DNA of 64,000 nucleotides from an uncultured Lachnospiraceae bacterium (GCA_900551115.1 URUY01000011.1:1-64000); one strand, 5' to 3'; positions 41,043 to 50,086 are shown, counted from the stretch's first letter. The notes: generated from the letters alone by a model not told the origin. Translations and numbers: made by a program.

Positions 41043-43052
41043 TTATGCGGAAATCATATCAATAAACTGCTGTTCCGTCAGAACGGTAATGCCAAGCTCT
41101 TTTGCCTTAGCAAGCTTACTGCCTGCTTTTTCACCACAGATAAGATAATCTGTTTTCTTGGTTACAGAGCTGCCTGCAGTTGCTCCTAAGCTGATAATCT
41201 TGCTGTTGATACCGTCACGGGTAAAGTGTTCCAGTTTTCCGGTTGCTACGATTGTGCATCCTACAAATGGGTTATTCTTATTTTCTGTCATAGTGTTGTC
41301 CTCTTTTCTTTCTTCAAAATTAAATTCTTTCTGTAATGTACGCCATAATAAAATGTGATTTGAGTCATGGAACCACTCGTGGATATTGTCACGCATGGTT
41401 TCGCCAAAATCCTGTAAGCAGGTGAAATCAAAACGGTCCATGGCAGCCAGTTCAAATTCACGCAAACTGCCGTTAAAATGCTTTTCCAGTTCCCTGCTGG
41501 CGGTTCTGCCAATCATTGGAATATCCATGGCAACCACATAGCGTGCAAAAGTGGTATTTCTGCTTTCATTGATTGCTGCCTGCATCTTTTCATAAGATTT
41601 CACACCAAAACCTTCCAAAGCAATGATTTCTTCACGATAACGCTCCAAATGGTAAAGGTCATGGAAGTTTTTCAGATAGCCAAGCTCAATCAGTCTGGCA
41701 AGCGTTGCTTCAGAGATGCCTTTGATATTCATGGCTTTCTTCTCTGTGAAATGAACAAACTGCTGTAAAATGCGGTCTGCACATTCAGGATTATCACAGT
41801 GTAAGGTCTCCACAATACGGTCTTTTTCAACGGCTCTGGAGTAGGTACGCGTTTCCTGATTGCAGCAGGGACAGAACTTGGGAATCATATCCTGATAATG
41901 TCCGCGGTCAAGATTTTCCTCTACATGGGGGATAATCATATTGCGTTTCGATACCAGGATGCGACATCCCGGATACAGTTCCAGATTTTTGATAAAGCTC
42001 AGATTATGAAGACTGGCTCTGGATACATCGCATCCATCAATTTCTACAGTATCAAATACAGCTACCGGTGCGATTTCTCCGGTACGTCCTGTCTGCCATT
42101 CGATGGAGCGGAAGATGGTTTCGTACATGTCATCCTCAAATTTAAAAGCGATGCCATCATTGTAATGATGTCCGGTACGTCCTAAGCTTTGGGAATATGC
42201 TAATTCGTCGAAGCGGAGTACCATTCCATCAATCGGGATGTCGGAAAGTGCAGCAAGATCCGTAAGAGCCTTGATTTGTGCTTCCAGCTCAGACTCTGTA
42301 ATCTCAGGAGATATTGTCACAAAAGGGCAAATTCCAAAACCAAGTTCTTTGGCTGATAAAAGCTTGCAGCTTCGACTGTCACTCATATCCGTAAATTCAG
42401 CAAAGCCCTCTAGCACATTAAAGGCAAAGAAGCTGATTTCCCTCTCCTTGCAGGTTTCTGCGCTCAAACAACGAATAGAGCCTGCAGCAAGATTTCTGGC
42501 ATTGCGGTACGGCTTTCCATCACTGCCAATCAGAGTATCCTTCAGGCGTTCAAAATCACTTTTATGGATGAAGCCTTCACCGGTAATTACCAGCCTGTTT
42601 TTATAAGGAATGGTCAATGGAACATTGTGGAAGGCAGGGACATTATGGGTAATGATTTCGCCTTCCTCACCGTCGCCTCTGGTGGAGCCCTCGATTAATT
42701 TACCGTCCTCATATACCAGTTTGATGGTAAGCCCATCCAACTTCAGCATAAGCAGGGCTGCCTTCTTTTTGAGGAAAGTGATCAACTCCCGGACAGACTT
42801 GGTTTTGTCCAAGGAAAGCAGGGGAATCGGATGTTTTACCTTTTCCAAGCTGCTGACTGCCTTATAGCCTACGGTCTGTGTAGGAGAGTTGCTTAAGATG
42901 ATTCCTGTTGCATCCTCCAGAGATTTCAGTTCATCGAAAAGGTGATCGTAGACAGCATCCTCTACACTGGGATTATTTTCATTATAATATTCATGGCGGT
43001 AGCGGTTGAGACGCTCCACCAGTTCGTGAATCCGTTCTACATTATTTTGCAT
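41043..43052 (-). CDS. ligA: NAD-dependent DNA ligase
   Basis: Protein of 669 aa with the full LigA plan: domain Ia (ELVERLNRYRHEYY), adenylation domain with the nucleotidyl Lys K104 in LKLDGL and GSTRGDGEEGE, OB fold (RTGEIAPVAVF), a four-Cys zinc finger (CPCC...CDNPEC near 395-420), helix-hairpin-helix region (GISEATLARLIELG) and a C-terminal BRCT (GCTIVATGKLEHFTRDG). All expected residues are present. A ligase on a mobile element is uncommon and would give it independent nick sealing. It is downstream of the leader-B promoter. Confidence 0.95.
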   Translation of the reverse strand: MQNNVERIHELVERLNRYRHEYYNENNPSVEDAVYDHLFDELKSLEDATGIILSNSPTQTVGYKAVSSLEKVKHPIPLLSLDKTKSVRELITFLKKKAALLMLKLDGLTIKLVYEDGKLIEGSTRGDGEEGEIITHNVPAFHNVPLTIPYKNRLVITGEGFIHKSDFERLKDTLIGSDGKPYRNARNLAAGSIRCLSAETCKEREISFFAFNVLEGFAEFTDMSDSRSCKLLSAKELGFGICPFVTISPEITESELEAQIKALTDLAALSDIPIDGMVLRFDELAYSQSLGRTGHHYNDGIAFKFEDDMYETIFRSIEWQTGRTGEIAPVAVFDTVEIDGCDVSRASLHNLSFIKNLELYPGCRILVSKRNMIIPHVEENLDRGHYQDMIPKFCPCCNQETRTYSRAVEKDRIVETLHCDNPECADRILQQFVHFTEKKAMNIKGISEATLARLIELGYLKNFHDLYHLERYREEIIALEGFGVKSYEKMQAAINESRNTTFARYVVAMDIPMIGRTASRELEKHFNGSLREFELAAMDRFDFTCLQDFGETMRDNIHEWFHDSNHILLWRTLQKEFNFEERKEDNTMTENKNNPFVGCTIVATGKLEHFTRDGINSKIISLGATAGSSVTKKTDYLICGEKAGSKLAKAKELGITVLTEQQFIDMISA

Positions 43053-43063
43053 GGTTTTCCTCC

Positions 43064-44143
43064 TTACATGTGGCAGTCTACACCGATTAACACAATATCA
43101 TCCGATAAGGAATCAATATGGTCTGCCAGTGTGTCCGGCCAAGTGTCCTGTTTGTATTCTGAGTGATTGTCAGTTTCCACAATGTCATTCTGTGTCTGCC
43201 ATCCGTCCTCTACCAGAAAAGCATAGAAGGTTATGGGATAGCGCATTGTTTCATTGAAGTGCATACGGGAAAGATAATTTTCTTCCGTTTCGCCCCTTTG
43301 GTAAATGAGCTTGTTGCAATTAACAATACCATCCTCCGTAACGGCACCATAAATACCTTCATCACGTTCCCCTGTTAAGAACAGCTTCTTAAGGCTACAG
43401 AAGCGGTTTTTGGCTCTTAAAAGCTGCCAATCCGTTATTGTCTGCCATTCAATATCCTTCTTTCTGGCGGCACATACCCATTTGTATCCTTCAGGACAGG
43501 GAATATTTTCCCCATAACAGCTCCAGCTGCGTTCGCCGGTGGAACATTCTGTACAGCTATCCTTTACCAGAAATAAATCTGGCCAGCGACCACCGATAGA
43601 ATACCAGTCAAAGAAACCATCCGGATTGTAGTAAAAGCCATAAGCTTCCTGTTCGGGATGGTAGGAAAGTCCCCAGTATTCACTTGCATAATCGGAAAAG
43701 GATGGGTAGAGTTTTTTGACGGGATAGTTGGGAAGTGCTTTGATTCGTTTCGCAGACTTCGTTCTTTTTTCATGTCTTAAAGGACCGGCATAGCATTCGT
43801 AGACCTGGTTATCGCGAATAACATAACGGTGTTTACCTACCGATTCGTTTACGCTGATGATACGACCATTTGGAAGTTTGATACAATCCATTGTCTGTGC
43901 ATAGGCAGTTTCCAAATCCTGTGTTTTATCCCAGAACTCCAAATAATCCGGATTTTCAGTACCGCAATAATATGGCTCAAGGATACTAGCGGCAGAGGAT
44001 GCCACAGCTCTTGAAAAGGTATCCCTGATGTTGTTGCAGGATGCAAGAAGTAAATCCAGTATGCAGGGAGAGTCATCGGAAGATAGCCTCTTTTCCTCTT
44101 TTAGTTTGTTGATTTGTTGTTCGACAGCTTCATTTGTCTGCAC
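43064..44143 (-). CDS. Unknown protein, first gene after leader RNA copy B
   Basis: Protein of 359 aa that I do not recognise. It is rich in Trp, Tyr and Cys, without signal peptide or membrane segment. A central block (WGLSYHPEQEAYGFYYNPDGFFDWYSIGG) looks like a compact globular domain and CTECSTGERSWSCYG may bind a metal. The start seems to be GTG 44143, tightly after AGAGGAG, which is unusual spacing. It is 11 bp before ligA and transcribed with it. Confidence 0.6.
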   Translation of the reverse strand: MQTNEAVEQQINKLKEEKRLSSDDSPCILDLLLASCNNIRDTFSRAVASSAASILEPYYCGTENPDYLEFWDKTQDLETAYAQTMDCIKLPNGRIISVNESVGKHRYVIRDNQVYECYAGPLRHEKRTKSAKRIKALPNYPVKKLYPSFSDYASEYWGLSYHPEQEAYGFYYNPDGFFDWYSIGGRWPDLFLVKDSCTECSTGERSWSCYGENIPCPEGYKWVCAARKKDIEWQTITDWQLLRAKNRFCSLKKLFLTGERDEGIYGAVTEDGIVNCNKLIYQRGETEENYLSRMHFNETMRYPITFYAFLVEDGWQTQNDIVETDNHSEYKQDTWPDTLADHIDSLSDDIVLIGVDCHM

Positions 44144-44264
44144 CTCCTCTTCAAGCGAAGGGATTGGCAGTAATTAGTGTCAGGTAATGCATGTTTTTTC
44201 TCACTCCTTTATTGTGTATTGTCATTGATGTGCATGGAATCAGATAACCTCCTTTCCCGTTGCA
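44144..44264 (-). other. Untranslated stretch between leader B terminators and the first gene
   Basis: No gene of useful length. A good ribosome site (AAAGGAGTGAG) precedes a short frame that begins ATGCATTACCTGACAC near 44190, which could be a small leader peptide, but it is too short to judge. Confidence 0.35.
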
Positions 44265-44443
44265 TAAAAAAAGCAGGAGTTATAGAGAATACCATGTATC
44301 TCTCATAATTCCTGCTAACGTGCAGCATAAGCCGCAAATAAAAAAGCCAGAAGGCATGGAGTGTCCGACACTCTATACTTTCTGACTTCGTACAAACTTA
44401 AACAACGTGTGATTCCTTTTGGAATGGCACAAATTCAATAACA
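44265..44443 (-). ncRNA. Conserved operon leader RNA, copy B, with tandem terminators
   Basis: On the - strand, in order: CTTGTTATTGAATTTGTGCC, a stem (GTG..ATTCC with GGAAT..CAC), conserved CACACGTTGTTTAAG, a terminator hairpin (44346-44386, GTCAGAA...TTCTGGC plus T run), and a second terminator (44272-44316, AGCAGGA...TCCTGCT plus seven T). The order of parts is the same as in copies A and C, and the stem is kept by different bases, which supports an RNA structure. Confidence 0.75.
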
Positions 44444-44448
44444 AGGCT

Positions 44449-44491
44449 ATTATAACACTATATATAGAAATAGTCAAATGATTAAATACAA
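44449..44491 (-). promoter_or_regulatory. Promoter of leader B operon
   Basis: -35 TTGACT (44472-44477), 17-bp spacer, -10 TATAAT (44449-44454) on the - strand. The upstream block TTGTATTTAATCATTTGAC is shared with the leader C promoter except for one base. Confidence 0.82.
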
Positions 44492-44541
44492 GATATAGTA
44501 AAAAGAGACGACTGTTGATACAGACGGCCCAGGTAATTGCA

Positions 44542-44778
44542 TTACTTTTTCTTAGGACACCATGCCGGTGAGGTCTTTAGCGGAACAGTATCAGAATGTA
44601 CTGCACTAAAACCGAGAAAACCGGGCATTTTGCGAATCCCTTTTTGCAGGAAATAATCCTGAATGTAGCGTTGCTCCGGATGATTACAGGAAAAACTTGT
44701 CCTGGTATTTCCAATACGCCGGTAACCGTCACAGTATTCACATTCGCTACATTTGATAGATTGCTTTTTGTCAGCCAT
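44542..44778 (-). CDS. Small cysteine-rich (zinc-finger-like) protein
   Basis: Protein of 78 aa with CSECEYCDGYRR and a following SFSCNHPEQ and AWCPKKK, a likely four-Cys metal site. Family unknown. ATG 44778 has AAAGGAG 8 bases upstream; the longer frame has none. It is the last gene of the transcription unit that begins at leader C, upstream of the leader B promoter. Confidence 0.62.
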   Translation of the reverse strand: MADKKQSIKCSECEYCDGYRRIGNTRTSFSCNHPEQRYIQDYFLQKGIRKMPGFLGFSAVHSDTVPLKTSPAWCPKKK

Positions 44779-44806
44779 ATAGATTCTCCTTTCAAAATTG
44801 ATAATG

Positions 44807-45361
44807 TTATAAGTAAGCTGCCTGCGAAGCTGTGGTACCATCTTCTTTGACTACGAAGGATTGATGGTAGTCCAATTCGTGGATTACTGCAGTGATGGTT
44901 TCAAAGGCAGTGGACAGTTCCAGATACCTTGTAATAAATCCAATTACTTCCGTATACAGGAACATTTGCAGCTCCTTCGTCAGCCTGTTTAATGCCCGTA
45001 TGCGCTTTTGTTTTTCTGCAAACTCGTCAGCAAGATAGATATTCTCACGTTCCAAAAGAGTGGTCATATCTGTATCGGAAAGCATACAGGCTGCAGTATT
45101 GAACCAGGCAACAGCCGTCTGCGTACAGCTATCCTCATCACAAAACTCAATTTTCTTGTCCGGGAGCTTGTACCACAATTTGTTCTTCAGCTCCTGTAAT
45201 TCATTCCACATATCAGCGGCAAGAAAACATAACTCTCTGATTTGCCCCTCGTAAAAATCCCAGTAAGGACTGTCACTTACATTGCCATTGTAATCATATT
45301 CTGTCATGCGGTCTAAATCATCCATGATGGACCACATATCCAGCTTCTTATAAACGCCCAT
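44807..45361 (-). CDS. Unknown helical protein
   Basis: Protein of 184 aa, starting MGVYKKLDMWS, almost wholly helical with leucine and glutamate-rich stretches and no recognised motif. The start at 45361 has AGGAGG 6 bases upstream; the longer frame from 45562 overlaps the next gene in another frame and is a shadow. Part of the right-arm operon; function unknown. Confidence 0.6.
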   Translation of the reverse strand: MGVYKKLDMWSIMDDLDRMTEYDYNGNVSDSPYWDFYEGQIRELCFLAADMWNELQELKNKLWYKLPDKKIEFCDEDSCTQTAVAWFNTAACMLSDTDMTTLLERENIYLADEFAEKQKRIRALNRLTKELQMFLYTEVIGFITRYLELSTAFETITAVIHELDYHQSFVVKEDGTTASQAAYL

Positions 45362-45371
45362 GGCACACCTC

Positions 45372-45776
45372 CTAATGATGCAGACGCGTATAGCGACTGC
45401 CTTTCTGAACCTTCCACTCTGTATATACACCGTCAATATAGATGCGGCGCATACATAATGGACATTCAACAGTTTCCGGGCTTCTGGAGGTAAGGTAGAT
45501 CTTTTCCTGACAGGTAGGGCAACAGTATCCATACATGCGTAAGGTTTCCAATACAACGGCATTACCCTGAACCTTATTTAAAGCCTCCAGCTCGGCAAGG
45601 TGTTCCTGCCTTCGTGCAATGGCTTTTTCATACCTTCTGTAAGGACCGCCAATGCCATAAGAGGACATGTTGCTGCGCTGTGTTTCGCGGAGCTTTTCAA
45701 TTTCTTTCTCAGTTCTAAGCATTTCCCTGCGGATTACCTTAGAGATTTGCTCTTTGATTTTATTCATAGTATACAT
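45372..45776 (-). CDS. Zinc-ribbon protein with N-terminal coiled coil
   Basis: Protein of 134 aa. Residues 1-75 form charged helices likely to be a coiled coil (RTEKEIEKLRETQ), then a zinc ribbon with two CxxC pairs (CCPTCQ and CPLC) near 85-108. The plan suggests nucleic-acid or protein binding. AAAGGAGGG is 8 bases before the ATG. No family name recognised. Confidence 0.65.
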   Translation of the reverse strand: MYTMNKIKEQISKVIRREMLRTEKEIEKLRETQRSNMSSYGIGGPYRRYEKAIARRQEHLAELEALNKVQGNAVVLETLRMYGYCCPTCQEKIYLTSRSPETVECPLCMRRIYIDGVYTEWKVQKGSRYTRLHH

Positions 45777-45806
45777 TTCGGTATCCCTCCTTTAAATTGT
45801 GCCGTA

Positions 45807-46397
45807 TCAGGCTGCATTTGTCTGAGCGTCATAGTGGAAAAAACTGCTGATGTCCCATTCGCCATACAGATAGTGGGCAGCTTCACACTGTTTACCGGTA
45901 TCCTTACAGCACATACAGTTTCCCTGCTTGTGTATGGAAATCATGGATGATAATTCTTCCCAGCGTTTTGCTTGGTCATCAGCTGCTGCAATATTGGAGC
46001 AGTGGTAGTATTTTCTGCAGTCTTGTTCACATAGAAATGCCTGTTTTTCCACACCACCGCAGATGGCAGGTGTAAGACTAGCCAGTTCCGTGAAAAATTC
46101 AGGTGTCTGGCTGGCATGCTCCAAATGATTTAGGGTAAGCTCCAACAGGTCATTATGACTCATATTTGCATCGAAGAAGCTGTCAAAGCACTCACAGAGC
46201 CAGTATGTAAGCTCCGGAAATTCCTCTAAATGACCGCTATGAAACTTACTGTCAGGGTTCTGGGCCATAAGATTAGCAAAGTCTTCATCCCGGTAACGCT
46301 TTTCCTTGATGCGGTATGCCTGCTCCAGTTCCTCTTCTGTAAGAGTGAAAGAGTAGGTTTGGTTATTGATGTTTCGTTTAATGGTTAATTCTTCCAT
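45807..46397 (-). CDS. Unknown protein with C-terminal cysteine cluster
   Basis: Protein of 196 aa starting MEELTIKRN. The N-terminal part is acidic and helical; the C-terminal half has many Cys (FLCEQDCRKYYHC, NCMCCKDTGKQC) that could bind metal. No family is recognised. The start at 46397 has GGAGG upstream and overlaps the preceding gene by 20 bases, so the genes are coupled. Confidence 0.6.
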   Translation of the reverse strand: MEELTIKRNINNQTYSFTLTEEELEQAYRIKEKRYRDEDFANLMAQNPDSKFHSGHLEEFPELTYWLCECFDSFFDANMSHNDLLELTLNHLEHASQTPEFFTELASLTPAICGGVEKQAFLCEQDCRKYYHCSNIAAADDQAKRWEELSSMISIHKQGNCMCCKDTGKQCEAAHYLYGEWDISSFFHYDAQTNAA

Positions 46398-46959
46398 GTA
46401 TGGTTCCTCCAATATGTGAATTATGCAGATTTTGTAATGTTTTTTGGCTTGTCGGATACAGTTCCTCTACGGGAATCCACTTGCCATCCCGCAGGATGCA
46501 GTTATTCACCGCACAATAAACTTCCGGTGGAATATCCGGGTTTTCCAGGTATTCTGAAGTGATAAATAATCCCAGATGTTCCCGAAAAAGAGGATCCAAA
46601 GCACTCAAAATTTGTTCTCTGAGTTGTAGGGCAAGAGCCGTAAATTCCTCCATGTCCTGCCTGCAAAAGACTGCCTTTGATAAGTCCTTTAGGATACCTG
46701 ACTTCTGGATTGTTTCATCAACGATAGGAAACCCGTCCGCAAGATAATCCTTGTGTATGCGAATACCCTGTAGTGCTACCAGCGAAGCATATTCGGAAAC
46801 TTTTGCACAAATATCCTTGCATAAAGCCTCATACGCAGTTTTATACTTGGTTTTCAAAACAGTAAGTGGAACCTTATCACGATTATTCTTTAGGGTTCTA
46901 AGCTGTTTTTCCAGTTCGTTCCGCAGCATGATAGCTTCCGGATTTAATTGATGATTCAT
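46378..46959 (-). CDS. Unknown helical protein
   Basis: Protein of 193 aa starting MNHQLNPEAIM, mostly helical with a basic N-terminus (KQLRTLKNNRDK). No domain recognised. The start at 46959 has AAAGGAGG 6 bases upstream; the frame reaching 47007 would start inside a terminator hairpin. It lies directly after that hairpin, so its expression may depend on read-through. Confidence 0.6.
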   Translation of the reverse strand: MNHQLNPEAIMLRNELEKQLRTLKNNRDKVPLTVLKTKYKTAYEALCKDICAKVSEYASLVALQGIRIHKDYLADGFPIVDETIQKSGILKDLSKAVFCRQDMEEFTALALQLREQILSALDPLFREHLGLFITSEYLENPDIPPEVYCAVNNCILRDGKWIPVEELYPTSQKTLQNLHNSHIGGTIHGRINH

Positions 46960-46975
46960 GGCGCATCCTCCTTTC

Positions 46976-47004
46976 AAAAAGGGACTGCCTCTAAAGACAG
47001 CCCC
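46976..47004 (-). terminator. Intercistronic terminator-like hairpin
   Basis: On the - strand GGGGCTG pairs with CAGTCCC around a short loop and is followed by TTTTTG. It lies between two co-directional genes, so it would attenuate the downstream ones unless read through. Confidence 0.72.
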
Positions 47005-47015
47005 CATGGTGATTG

Positions 47016-47273
47016 TTATGCTATTAAATTTGCATCCGTATCTGGTTGGTTGAAAAATGAAATCGTGTAAATGCTGTTTTCTGTTTCAAATCGCACATGA
47101 TTTGGAGCCGCTTCCAGTATAGCCTGCACAGCTGAAGTTCTAATCAAATTGCCCTGATAGAGATATATCGCAGGTAAGCCGGGCTTTAAGATACTTATGA
47201 TCGTGCCGGTAACTGTAATGAAGCGTTTTTGTATAAATTCCTTTGTACTTTTCTTTTGAAATACTCGTAACAT
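47016..47273 (-). CDS. Small unknown beta-rich protein
   Basis: Protein of 85 aa, alternating beta strands (FITVTGTIISIL, PAIYLYQGN, HVRFETENSIYTISFF). AAGGAGG is 8 bases before the ATG. No family recognised; it is placed between the methyltransferase gene and a terminator hairpin. Confidence 0.58.
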   Translation of the reverse strand: MLRVFQKKSTKEFIQKRFITVTGTIISILKPGLPAIYLYQGNLIRTSAVQAILEAAPNHVRFETENSIYTISFFNQPDTDANLIA

Positions 47274-47285
47274 AATTTTTCCTCC

Positions 47286-48344
47286 TTATGCGACCTGATA
47301 AGAGAGGCGATAGGTGCCATCTCCACAGGACAGATACTGGTCTTTGTGTTCATAGATGGTTGCACGGATGCGTTCCTTGTAATGAGCATTCTTTTTTGCC
47401 TTCGGGTGATGCTGTAGTCTAGCATACAGCTGTATCAGGCTCATCTGTCCGCCGACACTTTCAAAGGTCATGCGAATCAGATGGTGCCAGGTAAGAGCTG
47501 TCAAATCCGTATCTGCAACCGAAAAGCAACTGTTCTGCGAGAAATGAAAAGGTATCATAAGGACATCCTGTTTATGCAGGAGCAGCATATACTCAGTTAC
47601 AATAGGGATAAAGGGCTTTTCATAGCGTCTGGAATCAGACACGCAGTTAAATTGTCCCTTTACCAGAAAGGATTCAAAGTCACCCATCCGCATCATGTCG
47701 TGCTGTATGGAATAAAACTGTCCTTTGGAACGGATGTCGCCTACAAGTACTGCCAGACGACCATCCTTACGCAAAGCCATATAGAATTTGCGTATGCAAA
47801 GGTTCAGCTTTTCCAGAAAGTCTTCGTAATTTTCGCACCGGGATAAGTCATCCGGATGAGGTTTACCCCACATATTACCGGAGTAGCGGATGATGTCATG
47901 ATAGGGCGGATGAAAGAAAATCAGGTCCGCCGATTCTTCCACATCATTTTTTAGGGCATTCCAGTTGCCAAAGCCGTAAGCAGGTGTTGGATTTAGATCG
48001 TATAAAACGGATCGCACACCCAGCTTGTCCGCAGCAGCTTTGCTGGTACCGGACCCGGACATGGGATCTAACAGGGTAAACTGTGAGATGTCCTTGCCAT
48101 AATAGCGTTTGGTATCCAGTACATACCGGAGGACCGCTGAAACAACCTCCGGAGAGCAGTTGCCTCGCCACTGGTTACTTCCGCCAATACCGCGGTCAGG
48201 GAACGCCATAAAGGAGGTCAGTTCCTTTCCTACGCGGTATCTTAGATTTTCCGTTCCAAGGTATTGCGCTATGGAAAGCCAGTCGGGTCCAAATTCCTGT
48301 TCCAGAAGGGCAGCGGCACGTTCTATAGAAGCATTGTTCATCAT
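47286..48344 (-). CDS. DNA methyltransferase (Class I SAM-dependent)
   Basis: Protein of 352 aa with SAM motif I (LLDPMSGSGTSKAAADKLG near 96) and a catalytic motif IV reading FFHPPYHD near 147, the HPPY variant seen in some N4/N6 DNA methylases. Unlike the methylase-like gene at 10106, the catalytic motif is kept. No restriction endonuclease gene is adjacent, so it is likely an orphan methylase guarding the element from host restriction or marking its DNA. Start overlaps the preceding gene by 4 bases. Confidence 0.82.
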   Translation of the reverse strand: MMNNASIERAAALLEQEFGPDWLSIAQYLGTENLRYRVGKELTSFMAFPDRGIGGSNQWRGNCSPEVVSAVLRYVLDTKRYYGKDISQFTLLDPMSGSGTSKAAADKLGVRSVLYDLNPTPAYGFGNWNALKNDVEESADLIFFHPPYHDIIRYSGNMWGKPHPDDLSRCENYEDFLEKLNLCIRKFYMALRKDGRLAVLVGDIRSKGQFYSIQHDMMRMGDFESFLVKGQFNCVSDSRRYEKPFIPIVTEYMLLLHKQDVLMIPFHFSQNSCFSVADTDLTALTWHHLIRMTFESVGGQMSLIQLYARLQHHPKAKKNAHYKERIRATIYEHKDQYLSCGDGTYRLSYQVA

Positions 48345-48793
48345 GCCACCTCCGCAAGCTCCGCTAACGCAAAAATACTGATGCGGTCACTGTACTCCAG
48401 ACATCTGCCGTCAGTAAAGTGAAGCCATACTTTCTTTAGTGTCAGAGGCAGGTATTGCTTTGCCCGGTCTACAACATATTCGGTGTATACTTCCGTTACA
48501 TAGGTGTCCTGAAGTGTGGATGCGAAGAAATCGTAATCCATATCGGAAGCATGAAAGCCCATAGCCTCATATTCCTCTGAAAAGGTACAAGGTTCAAATT
48601 CCGTAAGCAGTGTATGAAATTCCACAAAGGAATCCTCCAAGTGCATCCAGGAAGTATATGTTGTATTAAAGTCCAGATTGATGTCCCGGTCTGAGGATAA
48701 GGTTATTGTACCCACGGATAAAAAAGTGTCATCCGGATTTTCTACGGGAATCAGGCTTTCATAAACCAGCTCCATTTCTTTAATTTCATTCAT
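48341..48793 (-). CDS. Unknown acidic protein
   Basis: Protein of 150 aa, acidic, with Tyr-rich strands (TYTSWMHLEDSFVEFH, YVTEVYTEYVVDRAK). No domain is recognised with confidence. It is coupled to the methyltransferase gene by a 4-base overlap (ATGA) and follows the SpoVT-like regulator gene. Confidence 0.58.
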   Translation of the reverse strand: MNEIKEMELVYESLIPVENPDDTFLSVGTITLSSDRDINLDFNTTYTSWMHLEDSFVEFHTLLTEFEPCTFSEEYEAMGFHASDMDYDFFASTLQDTYVTEVYTEYVVDRAKQYLPLTLKKVWLHFTDGRCLEYSDRISIFALAELAEVA

Positions 48794-48809
48794 TTTGTTT
48801 CACCATCCT

Positions 48810-49346
48810 TTACCATTCTGAATTTTTTGTAAGCTGCGTGAGCATGTCTGCAATCAGCTTTGCCTGTCCACGTTCTACAGCGGTTGTGTTGCGGTAGTGC
48901 AGGAAAATGACTGCACCGCAGGGTTTTTCTTTGGTGCCGATAGGATAAAGAGCATCCACAAGGAAATTCTGGCTTTCAAACAGGCTTAAGGTGTTCTCCT
49001 CATCATAGTGATAAGCACTCTGCAAGCGGATATGTTCCATAACCTTTTCTGACAGAAGTGCATCCGTAGAAAGATTGATGCCTTTGGAGGTTAGAACATA
49101 TTCTGTACTGCAGATGGCACATGCCACATTACTGCTTTTTGCCAGGGCGGATAGATATTCTCCACAAAGGGATTCCAGTGTCTGTAGCGGCTGATATTTT
49201 TTGATGACAATACATCTGCCGGATACATTGATTTCCACCGCATCGGTTTCGCTGATGTTAAGCTGCTTTCGGATTTCTTTGGGTACCACAATTCTTCCAA
49301 GATCATCCACATGGCGGATGAGGCCGTAAGTAATATCATTCTTCAT
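48810..49346 (-). CDS. SpoVT/AbrB-like transcriptional regulator
   Basis: Protein of 178 aa with an N-terminal AbrB swapped-hairpin domain (GLIRHVDDLGRIVVPKEIRKQL) and a C-terminal GAF-like domain, the same two-domain plan and length as SpoVT. SpoVT modulates forespore genes in Bacillus. Here it may tie element genes to the transition state or sporulation of the host, or regulate the right arm itself. GAAAGGAG precedes the ATG, just after a terminator-like hairpin. Confidence 0.88.
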   Translation of the reverse strand: MKNDITYGLIRHVDDLGRIVVPKEIRKQLNISETDAVEINVSGRCIVIKKYQPLQTLESLCGEYLSALAKSSNVACAICSTEYVLTSKGINLSTDALLSEKVMEHIRLQSAYHYDEENTLSLFESQNFLVDALYPIGTKEKPCGAVIFLHYRNTTAVERGQAKLIADMLTQLTKNSEW

Positions 49347-49364
49347 GTCTGACTCCTTTCAGAT

Positions 49365-49393
49365 AAAAAGGGAACACCAACCGGCATTCCCTT
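49365..49393 (-). terminator. Intercistronic terminator-like hairpin before spoVT-like gene
   Basis: On the - strand AAGGGAA pairs with TTCCCTT around a 12-base loop and is followed by TTTATC. It would lower expression of the regulator gene and those beyond it unless read through. Confidence 0.7.
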
Positions 49394-49417
49394 CCTAAAC
49401 GATAAGTTATTGTAGAT

Positions 49418-50068
49418 TTAAGCTGCATTTCTGGCAGCCTGGCGATTAGCAAGTGTATTTTTTGCCTGCTTGATAAGGGGTGGAGCAATCGCCTTCTCCC
49501 AGGAGTCAACATAGGAGGATACACGGCTTAAGAGCTTGAATAAATCAAGGTCACTCAAATTTGCGAATACCTTTCCTTCACTGACAAAGGATTTGGGCTT
49601 CATGTAGGTTCCACCGGAAGCATTCTTTACGGGAATGCCCTTACCATTTTCCACTTCGATGTACCAAGGGAGATTGCGGGGATTCCCTTTACTGTCCTTA
49701 GTGGCGCGTAGAATACGCACCTTGGATACTTTGGAGTAACCGGAAGCATCCTTTTCCCCGAAAATCTTATCCTGCTGGTAGGTATATTCCTGAAAGCCGG
49801 CAGTAATACGGGACAAGATAAACTTTGCCTCCTCCGGAGAGATATTGGCTGTAACGGTAACTGCTTTATCTCCGGTGCCATTGGAATAATCCTTCATCAG
49901 GATCCCGATTAAGGAGTGTCTTTTTACTCCGCCTTCAGTAGGCTCGCCGTCTGCGTGGATGTGGGCATAGTACTCTATACTAGCCACCTTCAGCTTGTCC
50001 TGAAATTCCACCAAGGTCTTGCTATTCTTATAAACTGCTATCTGGTTAGAGATATATTCTTCACTCAT
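49418..50068 (-). CDS. Unknown protein of the AAA/VWA gene block
   Basis: Protein of 216 aa, with a beta-rich first half (SIEYYAHIHADG, AVTVTANISPEEAKFIL) and a basic alanine-rich tail. No family recognised. It is 18 bp downstream of the VWA/HExxH gene with GAAGGAAC upstream of its ATG, so it may serve the same complex. Terminator follows. Confidence 0.58.
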   Translation of the reverse strand: MSEEYISNQIAVYKNSKTLVEFQDKLKVASIEYYAHIHADGEPTEGGVKRHSLIGILMKDYSNGTGDKAVTVTANISPEEAKFILSRITAGFQEYTYQQDKIFGEKDASGYSKVSKVRILRATKDSKGNPRNLPWYIEVENGKGIPVKNASGGTYMKPKSFVSEGKVFANLSDLDLFKLLSRVSSYVDSWEKAIAPPLIKQAKNTLANRQAARNAA

Positions 50069-50086
50069 GTATTGTTCCTTCTTTCT

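Noticed and set aside
44807..45562. 251-aa version of the gene ending at 44807
   Set aside because: Its first 67 residues overlap the zinc-ribbon gene in another frame; ATG 45361 has a strong ribosome site.
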